From contig JAQYWI010000039.1 in NCBI GenBank assembly GCA_030145015.1, positions 5,681-36,223 of the forward strand: a stretch of DNA of 30,543 nucleotides, given 5' to 3'. Position numbers and translations under genes: made by a program. Of the stretch, positions 8,753-17,689 are shown piece after piece. A model generated the notes under the pieces. That model was not told where the DNA came from, did no database searches, and worked only from the letters and a program-made list of their open reading frames with translations. The stretch is from Desulfobacterales bacterium (GTDB taxonomy: Bacteria > Desulfobacterota > Desulfobacteria > Desulfobacterales > JAHEIW01). Each line of letters starts with the position of its first letter. Positions within the stretch are counted from its first letter, which is position 1.

Positions 8753-10049
8753 AGAGTGCCACCTCCTTCAGGTCCTCGCGCAGATATTCACGCTCATTTT
8801 CACCGAGGATACCCAGGGCAAGACAGATAAGGGTCCACAGATGAACCACGCCATAACCGCCACCGTAGTGCTCACTGAGCTCATGAATTTGGGCATGACA
8901 ATTGTGGCAGCCGGCAATGCAATAGTCTGCGCCGGTTGCCGTAATTTGATTGTCTTTCAAGCGCCCATATTCTAGACGGGCCTCCTTATATCCGGATTGC
9001 AGAAAACCACCCCCGCCGCCACAGCAATAATTATTGGAGCGGTTGGGTGTCATATCGATGAAGTTTTCCTCACCGACAACGGTTTTGACCACAAAGCGCA
9101 GATCTTCGGCAATGGGATCGCCATAGCTTTTGCGTACGATCTGACACGGATCTTGAACCGTAAACTTGACCTTTAAGTCCTTGTTCCAGTCCGAATTCAC
9201 CTTCAGTTTACCCTCACGGATCCACTGGGCGTAATATTCATAGATGTTTTTCACCTCAAATTTGTGTGCAATATCGAATTTTTTCAGTCCTGCCAGGACC
9301 GAGAAGGTCACATGCCCTCATTCGGTATTGAGAAATATTTTACAGCCCAGGTCATCGGCCTGTTTGGCACTCGTGCGGGTGATGTGTTCCCAGGACTCAT
9401 TGTCGGCTAAAAACATACAGTAGTTTTCTCCTCCCCAGCCTTTGCTGCCGTATGTCCAGTCGGCCCCCACAAGGTGGAGAATCTTCCATAAAGGCACCAG
9501 TTCATCCGGTTCGGTGACCGGTTCCCGTGAATTCTGGTTTAAAAAGAAATAGGCGCCTTTTTTATCAATGGGTGCCTGCATGTCTTTAAATTCGGGCTGG
9601 GCCTCGCGATACTCTTCCAGCACATCCTCCACTACGAAAGCAAAATCTTCCGGAGAGGCTCCCATGGCACTGCAGCTGTCATTTCTTAAGGCCATGTCGC
9701 ATGACCCGAGGATGCCCTTTGGCCGCTCTTCTCGTGGCCAGCTGCTCCGCACGTGGTAAATCAGCTGGGGAATGTCGATTTTCATTGGGCACACATAAAT
9801 GCAGCGTTGGCACATGGTACACATCCAGGCCCAATCGGATTTAATAATTTTTTCATCCAGTCCGAGGGTCGCCATACGCAGAAATTTTCTGGGATCCATT
9901 CCAGCCAGACCGGTGGCCGGACACCCTGAAGAGCACGCCCCACAGGTTAGACATAGATTTAAATTGCCACCTTCAGGTAGAATCTCCATGACCTTATCCA
10001 TAAACGAGCTTTTCTTTTTCTCACCCAGCTTGATAACAGCTTCTGACAT
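8745..10049 (-). CDS. hdrCB: HdrC-HdrB fusion, probable selenoprotein (in-frame UGA, Sec244)
   Basis: Read through the TGA at 9318-9320, this is one 434-residue protein. The N-terminal half is HdrC-like, with two [4Fe-4S] motifs (CLTCGACSSGC at 33-43 and CTMCQRCIYVC near 80). The C-terminal half is HdrB/CCG-like, with DPCQ, NYCCGGGGG and CIAGCHNC. The UGA falls in the sequence TE-(U)-GH, where related CCG proteins have TECGH, and the frame continues unchanged on both sides with family-like sequence. A hairpin 23 bases after the UGA fits a bacterial SECIS element. The ATG has a perfect AAGGAGG site. Its end overlaps the downstream HdrA gene by 8 bases. Alternatives are a sequencing error, or two separate genes with the second starting at GTG 9311. 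The protein would relay electrons from HdrA to its CCG site or a partner. Confidence 0.82.
9285..9301 (-). promoter_or_regulatory. Candidate bacterial SECIS hairpin for UGA 9318-9320
   Basis: On the minus strand CGGTCCT and AGGACTG form a 7-bp stem (one G-U pair) around a GGC loop. Its loop begins 24 bases after the UGA, within the 16-37 range known for bacterial SECIS elements, and G occupies the first loop positions as required by the general consensus. Confidence 0.6.
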
Positions 10050-10131
10050 GGGTTCCTCCTTGGCTAGTTTTGCGTTTCGTAATTTGAATAATTTATTGAA
10101 ATCATATTGGGGCGAAGCCCAGCGGTTCTTA

Positions 10132-11274
10132 TCAGCTTATACCCACCACCTCGGTAAACTCTTCCTCTCGAAAAACCGACAGCGGGGGATCTTCATCGAT
10201 ACTTTTCCCGGCCTCATAGTCAAATGCCTTCTGAGTATCCTGTGCGATGGTGCGGAACAGCTCCATGACGGGAATATCATTGGGACAGGCATTCGAGCAT
10301 TGGCCACAACCCACGCAGGCTGTACTCATGTGCGCAAGACGGGTAATGTGGTAAAAGAGCGTATCGGTGGGCATTTTGATGACGCCTTTACGGTTAGCCC
10401 ATCGCAGGTATTGCTCAGGGTCATGGTTGAACACATCGGTGACAAAAACACATTCCTTGCAATAGCACACCGGACAGGCCACCCGGCAATTGTAACAATT
10501 GATGCAACTGGCAAAGTAAGTCGCCATTTTTTCAAGGCTGTCGGTGGCCTCATGGGTTTTGATAAACAATTCATCGCGGTAAGCGGTACGCTTTTGAATC
10601 ACGTCAGCTACCGCATTCTTACGAGAAGCCGGTTCAGCAATTTTAGAGAGCTTGAGCTGATTTAAAAGATTCATTCCCGATTCGGTTTGAGATTGAATCA
10701 ATAATTGATCCTTAATATCAATTCCATAAAGCCCGATAGAAACATCGGCATTTGTCGCCACCGGATATTCGCAGGCTTTGCATGCAGCGGCCAAACTTAC
10801 TCCGTCTATTTCGCCATCCTTTCCGCTCAAGATATTTTCGTAGAATTTTACAGTTGAATCATTCCCATTCTGCTCGATAAACCGGGCGTAATCTTTGTTC
10901 GGGTATGCGCCGAGGCAGTCAATACTAAGTATTACGACCTCATCCGGACTTGCCTGTTTGAGTTTCACCAATTCGACAAAGGCACGAATCTCGCACGGGC
11001 GCAATACTGCCGCAACCTTGGCGCCCATTGATTTGCGTGTCAGACGGGAAACAATCTTGGCGGCATTCATGGGAAAGGCCGGCGCCAAAGGATCTACACC
11101 GTTTAAGTAATCAGGGTCAGTTACCAGCGCGGGCATGACCATGTTTTTCATCGGCAGATGCTGCGGCACCAGAATCGCACTAATTTCTTCTGTATTAAGG
11201 ATATCTTCGAAAAATCCCTGCAACGCCCCTAGAATGTCTCTTTCTTTCACATCAATTTTTGCCGTAATCGCCAT
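10132..11274 (-). CDS. FrhB/FdhB-type iron-sulfur flavoprotein subunit
   Basis: This 380-residue protein resembles the beta subunits of F420-reducing hydrogenase/formate dehydrogenase and related proteins of Hdr clusters. Residues 85-122 hold a family segment (AAVLRPCEIRAF ... VILSIDCLGAY). Two [4Fe-4S] motifs follow: CINCYNCRVAC at 257-267, continuing into CYCKEC, and CVGCGQCSNAC at 320-330. I place the start at 11274, because GGAGG lies 5 bases before this ATG; an upstream in-frame ATG would add five residues. By family knowledge it would bind FAD and exchange electrons with a soluble carrier (ferredoxin, F420 or a formate/hydrogen module); which one cannot be told. It sits between mvhD and the Sec HdrCB gene, as expected for a subunit of the same complex. 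Confidence 0.8.
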   Translation of the reverse strand: MAITAKIDVKERDILGALQGFFEDILNTEEISAILVPQHLPMKNMVMPALVTDPDYLNGVDPLAPAFPMNAAKIVSRLTRKSMGAKVAAVLRPCEIRAFVELVKLKQASPDEVVILSIDCLGAYPNKDYARFIEQNGNDSTVKFYENILSGKDGEIDGVSLAAACKACEYPVATNADVSIGLYGIDIKDQLLIQSQTESGMNLLNQLKLSKIAEPASRKNAVADVIQKRTAYRDELFIKTHEATDSLEKMATYFASCINCYNCRVACPVCYCKECVFVTDVFNHDPEQYLRWANRKGVIKMPTDTLFYHITRLAHMSTACVGCGQCSNACPNDIPVMELFRTIAQDTQKAFDYEAGKSIDEDPPLSVFREEEFTEVVGIS

Positions 11275-11359
11275 AAATACCTCCGGCATCTGTTATGGGT
11301 TATCTGTTATTCGGTATTTGTGTATCATTGGCCGGGAGACACAACGTGCAACCCGCAAC

Positions 11360-11782
11360 TCAAATCACCATTTTCAACTTTGCCTGACTGGGTCCCAGAT
11401 CCTTGATTTGGGTTACCAATTCGTGCATAATTTCAGCGAAGCGGACGCCATCACTGGCACCAATCCAGGTTAATCGCAGCCGTTGCGAGTCAAAACCGAA
11501 CTGGGGCAGAATCTCTTTGAGCAATTTAATCCGCCGGCGAGCCTTGTAATTTCCATTGATATAATGGCAATCACCGGGATGGCAACCACTGACCAGCACG
11601 CCATCAGCGCCTTCTAAAAAGGCCTTGATCACATATTGAGGGTCCACCATGCCGGTGCACATCACGCGAATCATGCGCACATTCTGCGGGTAACTCAATC
11701 TGGAAGTTCCCGCCAAATCAGCAGCGGTATAAGTGCACCAGTTACAAACAAACGCGATGATGGTCGGTTCAAACTCGCTCAT
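11360..11782 (-). CDS. mvhD: MvhD-type [2Fe-2S] electron-transfer subunit
   Basis: This 140-residue protein is a clear MvhD/FlpD family member, the small iron-sulfur subunit that links a hydrogenase or dehydrogenase to HdrA. Family signs are FVCNWC (Cys13 and Cys16), VRMIRVMCTGMVDP, the GADGVLVSGCHPGDCHY segment with two further Cys, and NYKARRRIKLLKEIL. The length is usual for the family. AAGGAG precedes the ATG by 7 bases. It lies 85 bases before the FrhB/FdhB-like gene and 170 bases after the HdrA-GltD gene. No hydrogenase large subunit is in the window, so its electron donor is probably the FrhB-like protein, the GltD module or something encoded elsewhere. The Sec-containing relatives (BamF type) differ: here the motif residues are Cys. 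Confidence 0.9.
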   Translation of the reverse strand: MSEFEPTIIAFVCNWCTYTAADLAGTSRLSYPQNVRMIRVMCTGMVDPQYVIKAFLEGADGVLVSGCHPGDCHYINGNYKARRRIKLLKEILPQFGFDSQRLRLTWIGASDGVRFAEIMHELVTQIKDLGPSQAKLKMVI

Positions 11783-11900
11783 CTGATAACTCCTTTCTAG
11801 CGCCGGCCCATCTGAAAATAAATATGCAAACGATGGGCACCGATTGGGTTTTGAATTCGAAACCTGGTCAATTTTTCACTATACAAATCCGCGGATAAAC

Positions 11901-11928
11901 CCGCTGCGAGATTCAGCGGAATCCCGCT
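11901..11928. repeat. Overlapping alternative hairpins between the HdrA-GltD and mvhD genes
   Basis: CCGCTG (11901-11906) pairs with CAGCGG (11914-11919), while AGCGG (11915-11919) can instead pair with CCGCT (11924-11928). The two stems exclude each other. The 170-base gap 11783-11952 contains no gene; this structure might tune mRNA decay or partial termination, which is inference. Confidence 0.35.
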
Positions 11929-11952
11929 ATAGCAGCACCGGATGGTCACTAT

Positions 11953-14900
11953 CTAACCGGCTAATAAACCATCGATTTCCGCAAAAATCTGCTTTTCTGT
12001 AAAGTGCCGAACTTGGGCAGCCCCGCTGGGGCAGTGGGCGGAGCAACTCCCGCAGCCTTTACACACGGCTTCATTTACCTCGCTAACACCTTTCAACTCA
12101 TTGAATTCGATTGCTGAGTATACACATAGCCCTATACATGCCTGGCAGCCAATACATATGTCCGGGTCGATGGATGAAATCATAGGGGCCACCGCTACCT
12201 GCCCGGAGGCGCTGAGGGCCAGCGCCTCGGCAGCGGCTCCCTTAGCATGCGCAACCGTATCGGGAATATCCTTGGGTCCCTGGCAGGCTCCGGCCAGAAA
12301 AACACCGCTTGTAGGTGTCGAAACCGGCTCCAGCTTGGGGTGCTCCTCTTGAAAGAAACCGTCACTCCCGATGCTAATCCCGAAGGTACGCGACACCGCA
12401 TTTGCATCTGAACGCGCCTCCATGGCGGTACACAGGATCACCATCTCGACCGGAACTTTTAGCATTCTGTCCGAAAGCGTATCCTCAGCCGTTACCGTCA
12501 GGATGCCGTTCTTTTCTTCCACGCGAGACGCTTTGCCGCGAACCATGCGCACTCCCTCAGACTGTACACGCTTGTAAAACTCCTCATAGCCTTTGCCAAA
12601 GCAACGCATGTCGATATAGAAATTGTAGACTTCAGTATCGTGTCCACACTTGTCCTTGAGAAGATGCGCATATTTAAGGGCATACATGCAGCAGGTGCGC
12701 GAGCAGTACTCGTGGAAGTTTATATCGCGGCTGCCGATACAATGAAGGATGGCCACGCTTTTCGGAGGCTCGGTGAATTTAAGGCGGTCGTTGGGATCGC
12801 GTTTAAGGAGCTTGCCGCCCGTCGGTCCCGTTGCATTCGAAAGCCGCTCGAACTCCAGATTGGTGAAGACATTGGCGTACTTTCCGTAGCCGTATTGCTG
12901 CATTGGCGTCGGATCGAGCGGATCGAAGCCGGTGGCCACAATGATCGAACCCACCTCGATTTCTTCGACTTTATCCTCCATGGAGTGGTTGATTGCTTCA
13001 GCCTCACAGACGCTCACGCAGAGCTTGCATTCACAGCATCCACCGCAATCCACACAACGGGCCGCCTCCTTTCTTGCCTCTTCCTCGGAAAAATTCCTGA
13101 CCACCTCATCAAAATTTTCAGAGCGTTGAACGGGATCCAGACGTGCAGATACCACTCGGGGGGCCGTTTCGATCTCTGGCGAAATTTCCTGCCAGTCCGA
13201 TCCCGGGGGTTCCTCGACAGCCAATTCTTGGGCATACTGATCTATATCTTCCTTGCTGATAAAACGGTGCATGGCCGCCGCCACCTTGTGACCGGCCGCT
13301 ACGGCTTCAATTACCGTTGCCGGCCCGGTCACGGCATCACCAGCGGCAAATACGTCGGGCACACTGGTTTGAAACGTATGAGGGTTAACCCTGAAGGTTT
13401 TTCTGGAAGTCAGTTCTATATCGGGCGCTCCTGCGGTCCAGGACTTATCGATTTGCTGGCCGATGCCCGGTATCACCGCATCGCACGGAATGACGAATTC
13501 AGACCCCTCAACGGGCACCGGCCGCCTTCGCCCGCTGGCGTCCGGTTGGCCGAGTTGTGTGCGAATGCATTCAAAACCGGTCACCTTTCCGTCCTCGCTA
13601 TGGATACGTACAGGAGCAGTAAGGTAGGTAAATTCGACCCCTTCCTCCTTGGCGCCCTGTATTTCTTCGGGATAGGCTGGCATTTCCCGTTCGGAACGCC
13701 GGTAAACCACCGTCACATTATCAGCCCCGAGACGTTTCGCCACACGGGCGGCGTCTATGGCCACATTCCCACCGCCGATGACAATCACCTGTTTGCCGGG
13801 GACCTCTGCCTTTCCCAGGTTTACATCTCTTAAAAAACCGACGGCATCGATGACACTTTCGGCCTGCTCTTCTCCCGGGATGCGCATGTGGATGGAATCA
13901 TGGGCGCCGATTCCCAAAAACACGGCGGAAAAACCGTCTTCCCTGAGATCCTCCAGGGACAGGTCCGATCCGAATCGAATTCCTGTTCTGACTTGAATCC
14001 CGTGTTTGAGAATATGATTTATTTCATTGTCCAGTACCTCGGGCGGCAGGCGGTAGTCTGGAATCCCTACCCGGAGCATGCCGCCCAGTTGATCAAGAGC
14101 CTCGAAAATGGTGACCTGAAAGCCTTTCAACCGCAAGTAATACGCCACCGTAATACCGGCAGGCCCTGAACCGATGACCGCCACCTTTTCCGGCCGGTCT
14201 TGGATCTCCGGCAGGGGTAACTCGGAAAAGTCCACCTGGTCTGCGGCAAACCGCTTCAGATCACGGATGGCAAGAGCGGCGTCCACATCGGCTCGGCGAC
14301 ACTCTTTTTCACATGGGGCCGGACAAATACGCCCTATGGTTCCCGGCAGGGGCAATTTCTCCATGATGAGCTTCACGGCTTCCTGATACCTGCCGGACTT
14401 GATAAGCGCGACGTATCCCTGCACGTTGGTCCCGGCCGGGCAAGTCTGAACACAGGGGGCGCGGTCGTACTTTGGATCGATACAGTAAGTGATCGGTACG
14501 GCCTGGGGAAAGGGCCGGTAAATGGCCTTTCGGGTCTTGGTATCCACATCCCATTCATTGGGGAATTCAACCGGACAGACCTTTTCACACTCGCCGCATC
14601 CGGTGCAATTATCTTTTACATAGCGGGACGTTCGGCGCACCTTTACTTTGAAGTTGCCGATAAAGCCGCTGACATCCTCCACCTCGCTGTATGAGAGCAA
14701 TTCGATGTTTGGTTCCTGGCCTACGGAGACCATCTTGGGCGTGCCGATGCAGGCCGCACAGTCAAGAGTGGGGAAGGTCTTGTCGTACTGGAGCATGTGC
14801 CCGCCGACCGTAGGCTGTCGCTCTACCAGGTAAGCTTTGAATCCGGCCTTGGCAATATCGAGAGATGCCTGCATACCGGCGATGCCCCCGCCCACGACCA

Positions 14901-15336
14901 GGGTGTTCGTGCATACTGGAAACGTGGCCGGCATTAAGTCATATTGGTGGGCAACGCGCAAAATGCCGGCTGCGACCAGCGTCTTGGCTTTTTGGGTGGC
15001 CTGGTCTTCATCTTCGGTGACCCACGAAACTTGCTCACGCACGCTGACCATGTGGAACGCGCGATATGGATTGAGACCGGCCCTCTGGCAGGCAGCCCGA
15101 AAGGTTTTTTCGTGCATCCGCGGGGAACACGAAGCCACAACCACGCGGGTGAGGTGATGCGCCCGAATATCATTTTCGATAAGTTCCTGGCCGGGGTCGG
15201 AACACATGAACAGGTAATCACGTGAAATCGCCACATTCGGTAAAGTCGTTACGTACTCGGCGACTTCCTTCACCCGAACCCGGTAAGCGATGTTGATGCC
15301 GCAGTGGCAGATATAAAACCCGATTCGTTCAGACAT
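11953..15336 (-). CDS. hdrA: HdrA with an inserted GltD-like NAD(P)H oxidoreductase domain
   Basis: This 1127-residue protein begins as HdrA (FYICHCGINIA at 7-17, ASCSPRMHEKTF at 68-79, FAD motif GGGIAG at 149-154, CTGCGECEKVC at 244-254). A GltD-like module (about 285-705) is then inserted. It has the N-terminal cysteine set (CVQTC near 295, CPAPCEKEC at 338-346), the FAD motif GSGPAG (389-394), the nucleotide-binding motif GGGNVA (521-526) and the closing AAGDAVTGPATVIEAV (664-679). HdrA sequence resumes with a CVDCGGCCECKLC cluster (761-773), LHCIGSRD, CSRTCC, and two C-terminal [4Fe-4S] motifs. The start is set at 15336 because AGGAGG precedes it by 7 bases; an upstream ATG would add ten residues. 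It overlaps the preceding stop codon by 8 bases. The module predicts NAD(P)H oxidation or reduction within the Hdr complex. Confidence 0.92.
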   Translation of the reverse strand: MSERIGFYICHCGINIAYRVRVKEVAEYVTTLPNVAISRDYLFMCSDPGQELIENDIRAHHLTRVVVASCSPRMHEKTFRAACQRAGLNPYRAFHMVSVREQVSWVTEDEDQATQKAKTLVAAGILRVAHQYDLMPATFPVCTNTLVVGGGIAGMQASLDIAKAGFKAYLVERQPTVGGHMLQYDKTFPTLDCAACIGTPKMVSVGQEPNIELLSYSEVEDVSGFIGNFKVKVRRTSRYVKDNCTGCGECEKVCPVEFPNEWDVDTKTRKAIYRPFPQAVPITYCIDPKYDRAPCVQTCPAGTNVQGYVALIKSGRYQEAVKLIMEKLPLPGTIGRICPAPCEKECRRADVDAALAIRDLKRFAADQVDFSELPLPEIQDRPEKVAVIGSGPAGITVAYYLRLKGFQVTIFEALDQLGGMLRVGIPDYRLPPEVLDNEINHILKHGIQVRTGIRFGSDLSLEDLREDGFSAVFLGIGAHDSIHMRIPGEEQAESVIDAVGFLRDVNLGKAEVPGKQVIVIGGGNVAIDAARVAKRLGADNVTVVYRRSEREMPAYPEEIQGAKEEGVEFTYLTAPVRIHSEDGKVTGFECIRTQLGQPDASGRRRPVPVEGSEFVIPCDAVIPGIGQQIDKSWTAGAPDIELTSRKTFRVNPHTFQTSVPDVFAAGDAVTGPATVIEAVAAGHKVAAAMHRFISKEDIDQYAQELAVEEPPGSDWQEISPEIETAPRVVSARLDPVQRSENFDEVVRNFSEEEARKEAARCVDCGGCCECKLCVSVCEAEAINHSMEDKVEEIEVGSIIVATGFDPLDPTPMQQYGYGKYANVFTNLEFERLSNATGPTGGKLLKRDPNDRLKFTEPPKSVAILHCIGSRDINFHEYCSRTCCMYALKYAHLLKDKCGHDTEVYNFYIDMRCFGKGYEEFYKRVQSEGVRMVRGKASRVEEKNGILTVTAEDTLSDRMLKVPVEMVILCTAMEARSDANAVSRTFGISIGSDGFFQEEHPKLEPVSTPTSGVFLAGACQGPKDIPDTVAHAKGAAAEALALSASGQVAVAPMISSIDPDICIGCQACIGLCVYSAIEFNELKGVSEVNEAVCKGCGSCSAHCPSGAAQVRHFTEKQIFAEIDGLLAG

Positions 15337-17617
15337 GGTAGACCTCCTGATCAACGCCCAGATCAACGCGCTCAGTCATATTCGCTTCATCCCTCATCAT
15401 CACCGACTGCAATAGCAATTCAGCCAGATCCCGGACGACAATTTGATCCTCGACACCGATTTCCCTTACAGCCTCGCTCAACATGCGGATGCAATAGGGA
15501 CACGCCGTCGCAATCACCCCTGCACCGGTGCTAAGCGCCTCTTCTACGCGCAGTACACCCAGCCGTTGTTGGGGGGGGACTTCGTTCCACGCACCGCCGC
15601 CGCCGCCCCCACAGCACAAGCTATTTTCTCGGTTGCTCGCCATCTCGATCAGCGTAAGTCCTGGAATGCTTTGCAGCAGCCGTCGAGGTGCTTCGTAGAT
15701 GCCGTTGTGACGTCCCAGGTAGCAGGGATCGTGATAGGTGGCCGTGCATGCCACTTCCAGGATGGGCTTTAACCGGCCCTCCGCGACGAGGCGGTGCAGA
15801 AGTTCCGTATAATGCTCACTCTCAACAGCGCCTTTCAGCTCAACATAGTTATGCTTGAAGGCATTGAGGCAATGGGGCGAGGTGGTCAGTATCTTCTGTA
15901 CGCCGGCCTTCAAAAAAAGATCGCTGTTTTTAAGTGCCAGCCGCGAGAATAGGTCACGCGCCCCTATTTTGTGAGCCGGGTCACCGCAGCAGTTTTCCGC
16001 GGTACCGAGTGTGCCAAAAGAGACGCCGACCCTGTCCAGCAGCTGGGGTAGCGCCCGGCCGGCCTCTGTGTTGCTTGGATCATATGCTGTTGTACAACAG
16101 GTGAACAGGCAGTAATCATGGTCCGGCTTGAAGTCAGGAATATTTAGATTCCGGGACCACTCCATACGCTTTTCACGCGCTGCCCCCCAGGGGTTGCCGT
16201 CGCTTTTGAGGCTGGCCAGAGGCGCCTCGAAAGGCTCGAAGATTCTTCCACTGGTGACGTTGAGCTCGCGCACCGCCTTCATGACGTCGATGATCTCTAT
16301 ACCGCGCGGGCAATTCACCCCGCATGCGTTACAGGTCACACAGTTCCAGACAGCTTGATCGATGGACTCTTCGGTGCCGGAATCCAAGGCGAGCTGGCGC
16401 AAAATCCGGCGCGGACTGTAGGACAAAGCCTGGTTCCATGGGCATATGCTCGTGCAGGTGCCGCATTGCAGGCAGCTCATAAAGGTTTCACCGACTTCAG
16501 CGATTACATCTTCAACATCGACCCTGGAGTCTTTTAACGCCTTTTCTTTGACGGTAGCTAAGAAAATCGCCAACGGTCTGTAAAAGAGATGAGACCACTT
16601 TCCAAAAGGGACCTCGATGATCAGCATCGGCACAGCGACTGCCAGGTGGATGACATACATGACATATGTTCCCATCGGCCATCCTGCCAGGCGAAGGGCG
16701 TGCATCATAATGCCGGTGAGCGTCGTAAAGAAAAGCAGGATCAAAAAGAGCCAGTCGGAAAACTCGGAGAAGCGGTGGATGGATTCCTCTTTCTCAAGTC
16801 GGCTGCGGAACATCTCCACCGTAATTACGAGCAAAACACCGGTGGCGTAATAGCCGAAAATGCTGGTGAAATGCCAGCTGCTATCGTCGACCTGGAACCA
16901 GCGGATGAAAACAATGACCAACGTCATCATGGTCATATACCCGGTGACCAGGAGAAAATGCTTCAGCCAGCGACTGCGGTCCTCCCCACATTGCCGCCAG
17001 CGCTTCTGGGTCGCGAAGTTCAGAACAAAAGCTTTTGCTTCGGTAATGTAGAGCCAAAACGGCACTTTTGTATCGCTCATGATGAAGCGATACATTCTGA
17101 ATGCGTTTGACAGCAGGAAAGTTGACAGGATTGCGGCCATTACTAAATCGCCGAGCTCAATCCACAAGACCGGCGCGAAAGAATTGACCGAAACCCGATC
17201 GGTGACCACCGGCCCGTGGCCAACAATGAAGAGAATAATGATTCCAAGGGCAACTGCAATTAAGGCACCGATTTCCCAAGCCTCAGAGAGATAAAACCGT
17301 CTGGCGAGTCCGGTCCAGTCGTACTGAGCGGTCAGCCAGCGGCGGGTTGCCATCATCGTCTCGGCCGGCTCAGCCCCCCGGGGACAGTCCGTATTGCAGT
17401 CACCGCAGTAATAGCACAGCCAGGGCACGGACGACTTGAGCAGCTTGTCCTTAAGCCCAAGCTGAAGATAACGATATATCTTTCGTGGAAAGGCATTTAT
17501 TCCGCTGGACAGAGGACACGAGGCACTGCAGATGCCGCACTGCATGCAGATTTCCATGTCCCTGGCGCCGAATTTTGCCACCTCTTGATACAGTTCGCAA
17601 TCCACACCGTTGGTCAT
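15329..17617 (-). CDS. Membrane HdrC-cytochrome b-HdrC-HdrB fusion (HdrDE/HmeCD-like)
   Basis: This 762-residue protein has four parts. Part one is a ferredoxin domain with CMQCGICSASC (24-34) and CYYCGDCNTDC (68-78). Part two is a NarI-like membrane domain of about five or six helices (about 110-360), with His residues in LKHFLLV, MMHALRL and VIHLAVA as candidate b-heme ligands. Part three is a second ferredoxin domain (CLQCGTCTSIC, CVTCNACGVNC). Part four is an HdrB-like end with two CCG units (ENCCGD, and DPCYLGRHN with NSLCCGGGGGG then ACPYC). It probably exchanges electrons between menaquinone and the cytoplasmic HdrA proteins. The start at ATG 17617 overlaps a 15-codon leader ORF; an upstream TTG (17686) would add 23 unlikely residues. 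It ends inside the start of the HdrA-GltD gene. Confidence 0.9.
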   Translation of the reverse strand: MTNGVDCELYQEVAKFGARDMEICMQCGICSASCPLSSGINAFPRKIYRYLQLGLKDKLLKSSVPWLCYYCGDCNTDCPRGAEPAETMMATRRWLTAQYDWTGLARRFYLSEAWEIGALIAVALGIIILFIVGHGPVVTDRVSVNSFAPVLWIELGDLVMAAILSTFLLSNAFRMYRFIMSDTKVPFWLYITEAKAFVLNFATQKRWRQCGEDRSRWLKHFLLVTGYMTMMTLVIVFIRWFQVDDSSWHFTSIFGYYATGVLLVITVEMFRSRLEKEESIHRFSEFSDWLFLILLFFTTLTGIMMHALRLAGWPMGTYVMYVIHLAVAVPMLIIEVPFGKWSHLFYRPLAIFLATVKEKALKDSRVDVEDVIAEVGETFMSCLQCGTCTSICPWNQALSYSPRRILRQLALDSGTEESIDQAVWNCVTCNACGVNCPRGIEIIDVMKAVRELNVTSGRIFEPFEAPLASLKSDGNPWGAAREKRMEWSRNLNIPDFKPDHDYCLFTCCTTAYDPSNTEAGRALPQLLDRVGVSFGTLGTAENCCGDPAHKIGARDLFSRLALKNSDLFLKAGVQKILTTSPHCLNAFKHNYVELKGAVESEHYTELLHRLVAEGRLKPILEVACTATYHDPCYLGRHNGIYEAPRRLLQSIPGLTLIEMASNRENSLCCGGGGGGAWNEVPPQQRLGVLRVEEALSTGAGVIATACPYCIRMLSEAVREIGVEDQIVVRDLAELLLQSVMMRDEANMTERVDLGVDQEVYHV

Positions 17618-17664
17618 CAATATAGACCCATTTCTTTGGTTTTTATTCCTATTCGAACAATCAT
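17617..17664 (-). CDS. 15-codon leader ORF coupled to the membrane Hdr gene
   Basis: The ORF MIVRIGIKTKEMGLY starts at ATG 17664-17662, four bases after AGGGGAAGG, the only strong ribosome site here. Its TGA shares a base with the ATG of the membrane Hdr fusion (TGATG). The downstream ATG lacks a good site of its own, so coupling is plausible. There is no evidence that the peptide itself is functional. Confidence 0.45.
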   Translation of the reverse strand: MIVRIGIKTKEMGLY

Positions 17665-17689
17665 GACACCTTCCCCTAAAGCACAAAAA

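Noticed and set aside
8745..9311. Separate hdrB gene starting at GTG 9311
   Set aside because: Frame continuity through TGA, the TE-U-GH motif and the SECIS-like hairpin favour one selenoprotein. A weak GAGGG upstream of the GTG keeps this as the main alternative.
9799..10665. 288-codon plus-strand open frame
   Set aside because: It runs antisense across two recognised genes (HdrCB and FrhB/FdhB-like) and the gap between them, with no motif.
12640..13833. 397-codon plus-strand open frame opposite the HdrA-GltD gene
   Set aside because: The opposite strand encodes a fully recognisable HdrA-GltD protein throughout; long antisense frames are common in GC-richer genes and this one has no family motif.
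5327..17617. Benzoyl-CoA reductase (Bam) gene cluster
   Set aside because: HdrA-, MvhD- and HdrB-like subunits occur in Bam complexes, but no BamB/BamC or Nuo-like subunit is present and the fusions differ.
17618..17686. N-terminal extension of the membrane Hdr fusion from TTG 17686
   Set aside because: The added residues are Cys/Arg/Asn-rich and unlike the family, and the ribosome site there fits the 15-codon leader ORF in another frame.
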